Source of the DNA: an uncultured Bacteroidales bacterium
GTDB taxonomy: Bacteria; Bacteroidota; Bacteroidia; Bacteroidales; Paludibacteraceae
Direction of reading: 5' to 3'
Assembly: GCA_903929065.1 (NCBI GenBank)
Contig: CAIYTJ010000423.1
Location: forward strand, 1 to 6,638
Length of the DNA stretch: 6,638 bases
The notes beneath the pieces were generated by a model. The model saw only the letters and a program-made list of their open reading frames with translations. It ran no database searches and had not been told where the DNA came from. Positions 3,665 through 6,638 of the stretch are shown piece by piece. The number at the start of each line of letters is the position of its first letter. Position 1 is the first letter of the stretch. Both the position numbers and the translations under genes were made by a program.

Positions 3665-6475
3665 ATGAAGAAACACCTACTTATTATTGCGGTTATTTTA
3701 CTTGCCCCGCTTTACGCATTTGCACAAACAGTTACAATTAATGAAACCGGCGGTTGGCTCGAATCGGCTTATGTAAAATGGGCTCCTGTAACCGGTGCTA
3801 CCAGCTACAATGTATACTATAGCGGCAATGGCATAACCAACCAAAAAATTGATAATCCACTTATCCGTAGTTATGGCACTTATTTTCGTGCTGATGTATT
3901 GGGACTTGCTCCCGGAACTTATACTGTAAAAGTAGCTCCTGTAATTTCGGGAGTTGAAGCTGCCGGAACAACTACAGGCGATATTACTGTTACAGCACAC
4001 GACCGTAATGGCTTTGCCTTTCAGGGCGGACATATTCCAAGTGCCTATAATATGGATGGTACTCCCAAAACCGGTGCTGTGATTTTGTATATTACTGAAA
4101 ACACAAAAAACACAGTTTCATTAAATGTTACAGGTGCAACGACTAATCCTTGTGTAGGGTTACAAACTATATTGGATGGATTTAAAAAAGGTAAAGACAC
4201 TCGTCCGTTGATTGTTCGTTTTATCGGAAACATAACAGACCTTAGTTACCTGACAAACGGCGATTTATATATTTCCAATGCAAATAATGCTGCAGGTTCA
4301 TTTACTTTTGAAGGAGTTGGTGATGATGCAGTAACCAATGGCTGGAGCTTCTGTTTGAAAGCCGCTGCAAACGTGGAAATCAGAAATATTGCTGCTATGA
4401 ATAACAACAGTGTAAACGGCGACGATTTCGGTTTACAACAGGATAATGATCATGTCTGGATTCATAATAACGAAATGTATTACGGTAATGCCGGTAGTGA
4501 TGCCGATCAGATTAAAGGAGATGGTGCCATGGATATCAAATTATCCACCTATGTAACCGTTTCATATAACCACTTCGTTGATAATGGAAAATCAAGCCTT
4601 TTAGGACTTAGTGAAGGGACTACAACCGGTTTGTATGTAACATATCATCACAACTGGTTCGACCATTCCGATTCCCGCCATCCTCGTGTTCGTTTTTATT
4701 CGGTTCATGTTTACAATAACTATTATGATGGTATTGCTAAATACGGTGCCGGCTCTACTATGGGTTCATCCTTATTTGTTGAAGGAAACTATTACCGCAA
4801 TGCGAAACACCCTATGATGACCTCATTGCAGGGAACTGATGTGTGGAATGAAACCACCCAAAAGAATGATCCAAATAATATGGGAACTTTCTCGGGTGAA
4901 GCCGGTGGAACTATTAAAGCATTCAATAATACTTTTGATGCTTCAATTGGAACTAATAATATGCGTTTTGTGGCTTATGGTGATCCAAATCCTGCTTATA
5001 ACATTGCAGGGGTTATCAATTCTACTACCGATTTTGATGCTTATGTAGTAACGAATCGCGGCGATCAGGTACCTGCCACAGTGAAATCATTCTCAGGTGC
5101 CAATACCTACAACAATTTTGATACTGATGCCTCATTATATGTAAAAACATTAGTTCCGGATGCTCCGGATGTGGCAAAAGCCAAAACCATGCAATATGCA
5201 GGACGTATAAATGGTGGTGATATTAAATGGACTTTTAATAACACAGTAGATGATGCAGCATATCTTGTAAATGGTCCATTAAAAACGTTGGTTACAAATT
5301 ATTCAACCAAAATGGTATTTGTTCAGGGCGAAACAGTAACACCTGTAGGCAGTCAAACACTCACTACCCCAACAAACAAAGATCAGTCAGTAGCAAGTGG
5401 AACAGCAATTACTCCTATCGTTTTTACCTGGGGAGCTGATGCTACTAATGCCAGTGTACTCGGATTACCTGCAAATGGACTAACTTTTGTAAAAGATTCA
5501 CTCGTTACCAAAACAATTACCATTACGGGAACTCCAACGGCAACAGTATCTTATTCTATTACTACTTCGGGCACTGCAGGAACACCGGTAACAGGAACAG
5601 GAACAATATCCGTTAGCAGCCAGACTCTTTCTTCACCGACCAACAGTTCACAAACTGTATCAAGTGGAACAGCTATAAGCACAATCGTTTACACATGGGG
5701 TGGTGATGCTACTGATGCTACTGTAACCGGATTACCGGCTTCAGGTCTTTCATTTGTGAAAGATGCGACTGCCAAAACAATCACCATTACCGGAACTCCA
5801 ACAGCAACCGTATCTTATTCAGTTACAACAGTTGGTACAATAGGCACTGCAGTAACAGGTTCAGGAACCATTACAGTAACTCCGTCTACTGCTGGAAATA
5901 TGATTCAGAACTTTACTACTTCCGGAAAAACAAGTAGTTTCTATACTATTTCAGGGAATATGAATAGTTCACCGGGCACAGTAAGTTATTCCGGATTGAC
6001 ATTGACTCAATGTTTGAAAATGGAATCAGCAACAACCATTACCTTTACTGCAACTCAGGCAGGTAGTTTAATTTTGGTATTTGATGCAACATTTATCAAA
6101 ACGGTGAAAGTTGATGGAGTTGCCTATACAGCTGTTGCAGGTGTTGTAACAGTAAATGTTACTGCCGGTCTTCATACTATCACGAAGGGCGATACAACCA
6201 ATCTTTACTATATAAGCTTATCATATACCACCGGAATTCAAAACGCACTGGTAACAAATGTAAGCCTTTATCCGAATCCGGTACTGAACAGTCTGACTAT
6301 AACTTCAGATGATTTGGTGAAAAATGTGGAAGTTTACAGCCTGACTGGCATTTTAATGCAACATGCCGAAGGAAATATCAAAACCATTGATATGAGTCAT
6401 TTGACGAACGGAAGTTATGTGGTAAAAGTATTGACTGAACAAGGCGTAATGAAGCAAGTTATCATTAAAAAATAG
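3665..6475 (+). CDS. Secreted PL1 pectate lyase with type IX sorting domain
   Basis: This 936-residue modular exoenzyme cleaves de-esterified pectin (polygalacturonate) by beta-elimination. Modules in order: signal peptide 1-20 (cleavage after AFA); FN3-like module about 23-108 (APVTGATSYNVYY, LGLAPGTYTVKV); PL1 parallel beta-helix about 112-530; two Ig-like repeats about 563-740; an unnamed beta-rich module about 741-860; and a Por/type IX C-terminal sorting domain about 866-936 (SLYPNPV, then GSYVVKV and a Lys-Lys end). In the lyase, VWIHNN is at 264-269, DGAMD (286-290) fits the calcium-binding region, Lys309 fits the catalytic-region lysine, and SRHPRVR with Arg338 matches the PL1 catalytic arginine motif. 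All expected residues appear present, so it should be active. An in-frame ATG 41 codons upstream is rejected because it would bury the signal peptide. The product is likely exported through the outer membrane and anchored or released outside. No SusC/SusD genes are adjacent. Confidence 0.95.
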   Translation: MKKHLLIIAVILLAPLYAFAQTVTINETGGWLESAYVKWAPVTGATSYNVYYSGNGITNQKIDNPLIRSYGTYFRADVLGLAPGTYTVKVAPVISGVEAAGTTTGDITVTAHDRNGFAFQGGHIPSAYNMDGTPKTGAVILYITENTKNTVSLNVTGATTNPCVGLQTILDGFKKGKDTRPLIVRFIGNITDLSYLTNGDLYISNANNAAGSFTFEGVGDDAVTNGWSFCLKAAANVEIRNIAAMNNNSVNGDDFGLQQDNDHVWIHNNEMYYGNAGSDADQIKGDGAMDIKLSTYVTVSYNHFVDNGKSSLLGLSEGTTTGLYVTYHHNWFDHSDSRHPRVRFYSVHVYNNYYDGIAKYGAGSTMGSSLFVEGNYYRNAKHPMMTSLQGTDVWNETTQKNDPNNMGTFSGEAGGTIKAFNNTFDASIGTNNMRFVAYGDPNPAYNIAGVINSTTDFDAYVVTNRGDQVPATVKSFSGANTYNNFDTDASLYVKTLVPDAPDVAKAKTMQYAGRINGGDIKWTFNNTVDDAAYLVNGPLKTLVTNYSTKMVFVQGETVTPVGSQTLTTPTNKDQSVASGTAITPIVFTWGADATNASVLGLPANGLTFVKDSLVTKTITITGTPTATVSYSITTSGTAGTPVTGTGTISVSSQTLSSPTNSSQTVSSGTAISTIVYTWGGDATDATVTGLPASGLSFVKDATAKTITITGTPTATVSYSVTTVGTIGTAVTGSGTITVTPSTAGNMIQNFTTSGKTSSFYTISGNMNSSPGTVSYSGLTLTQCLKMESATTITFTATQAGSLILVFDATFIKTVKVDGVAYTAVAGVVTVNVTAGLHTITKGDTTNLYYISLSYTTGIQNALVTNVSLYPNPVLNSLTITSDDLVKNVEVYSLTGILMQHAEGNIKTIDMSHLTNGSYVVKVLTEQGVMKQVIIKK
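5351..5884 (+). repeat. Tandem repeat encoding two Ig-like modules in the lyase
   Basis: Residues 563-651 and 652-740 are two copies of an ~89-residue module, each starting SQTL and ending GTI-S/T-V. By hand alignment about 63 of 89 positions are identical, including the stretch KTITITGTPTATVSYS, whose DNA is also nearly the same. The shared pattern (SGTAI, IV-TWG, DAT, GLPA-GL-FVKD) suggests putative Ig-like spacer or adhesion domains between the lyase and its C-terminal modules. An internal duplication is the simplest origin. Confidence 0.75.
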
Positions 6476-6512
6476 TCAAAAAATAATAGGTGGGGGTTAT
6501 TTCCCATTCAAT

Positions 6513-6549
6513 ACAAGAAGAGGCTGCCTAAGTGGCAGCCTCTTCTTGT
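6513..6549 (+). terminator. Strong hairpin terminator after the pectate lyase gene
   Basis: ACAAGAAGAGGCTGCC (6513-6528) and GGCAGCCTCTTCTTGT (6534-6549) form a perfect 16-bp stem with a 5-base loop, 37 bases after the lyase stop. The right arm is itself T-rich (TCTTCTTGT), so the release tract overlaps the stem base and no separate T-run follows. The arrangement is nearly symmetrical and could also stop transcription arriving from the right. Confidence 0.65.
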
Positions 6550-6638
6550 GTAAAAGTGCAAACTATAAAGGAACTTAAATATAAAACTTATTTGTTTAAA
6601 ACTTTTTTATAAATACGGTTAATATATCAAACTGATTA

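Noticed and set aside
3698..4033. Minus-strand open frame opposite the signal peptide and FN3-like module of the lyase
   Set aside because: It is antisense to a clearly coding region. Its Ser/Cys-rich translation matches no family, and it has no upstream promoter.
4839..5048. Forward open frame overlapping the end of the lyase beta-helix
   Set aside because: It lies in another frame within a conserved domain, and its Leu/Ile-rich translation arises from the frame shift of Asn/Thr-rich codons.

Overview
The window looks like chromosomal DNA from a member of the Bacteroidota, probably Bacteroidales-like. It is AT-rich and its genes start without Shine-Dalgarno sequences in A/T-rich leaders. 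Promoter -7 boxes of the TAnnTTTG type are visible. Two small lipoproteins carry signal peptidase II lipoboxes, and the largest gene ends in a type IX secretion (Por) C-terminal sorting domain.

Layout from left to right. Positions 2-124 hold the last 40 codons of an unrecognised gene. It is followed by an imperfect palindrome (144-205) whose paired arms carry an extrahelical base, somewhat like an integron attC site. A forward pair follows: an FN3-like lipoprotein (239-664) and, 16 bases later, an outer-membrane beta-barrel protein (681-1400). Next is a convergent pair: a 191-residue protein with features of a PD-(D/E)XK nuclease (1449-2024, +) and a beta-class DNA methyltransferase (2041-2799, -), separated by only 16 bases. 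The most economical reading of this pair is a small type II restriction-modification system.

The gap from 2800 to 3098 holds the methyltransferase promoter, an inverted repeat built from CCACAAAAG-like units and a terminator hairpin. The hairpin belongs to a tiny histidine-rich lipoprotein gene (3099-3299, -). A 365-base gap with one good -7 box then leads to a 936-residue secreted pectate lyase (3665-6475, +). In order this protein has a signal peptide, an FN3-like module, a PL1 parallel beta-helix, two tandem Ig-like repeats, an unnamed beta-rich module and a type IX sorting domain. A perfect 16-bp hairpin follows. The last ~90 bases contain nothing I can support.

Functionally the window is a patchwork: envelope proteins, a probable defence pair and a pectin-degrading exoenzyme. 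The genes do not form one pathway. The best candidates for something little described are the nuclease family with its atypical active site, the attC-like palindrome, the histidine-rich lipoprotein and the uncharacterised C-terminal module of the lyase.
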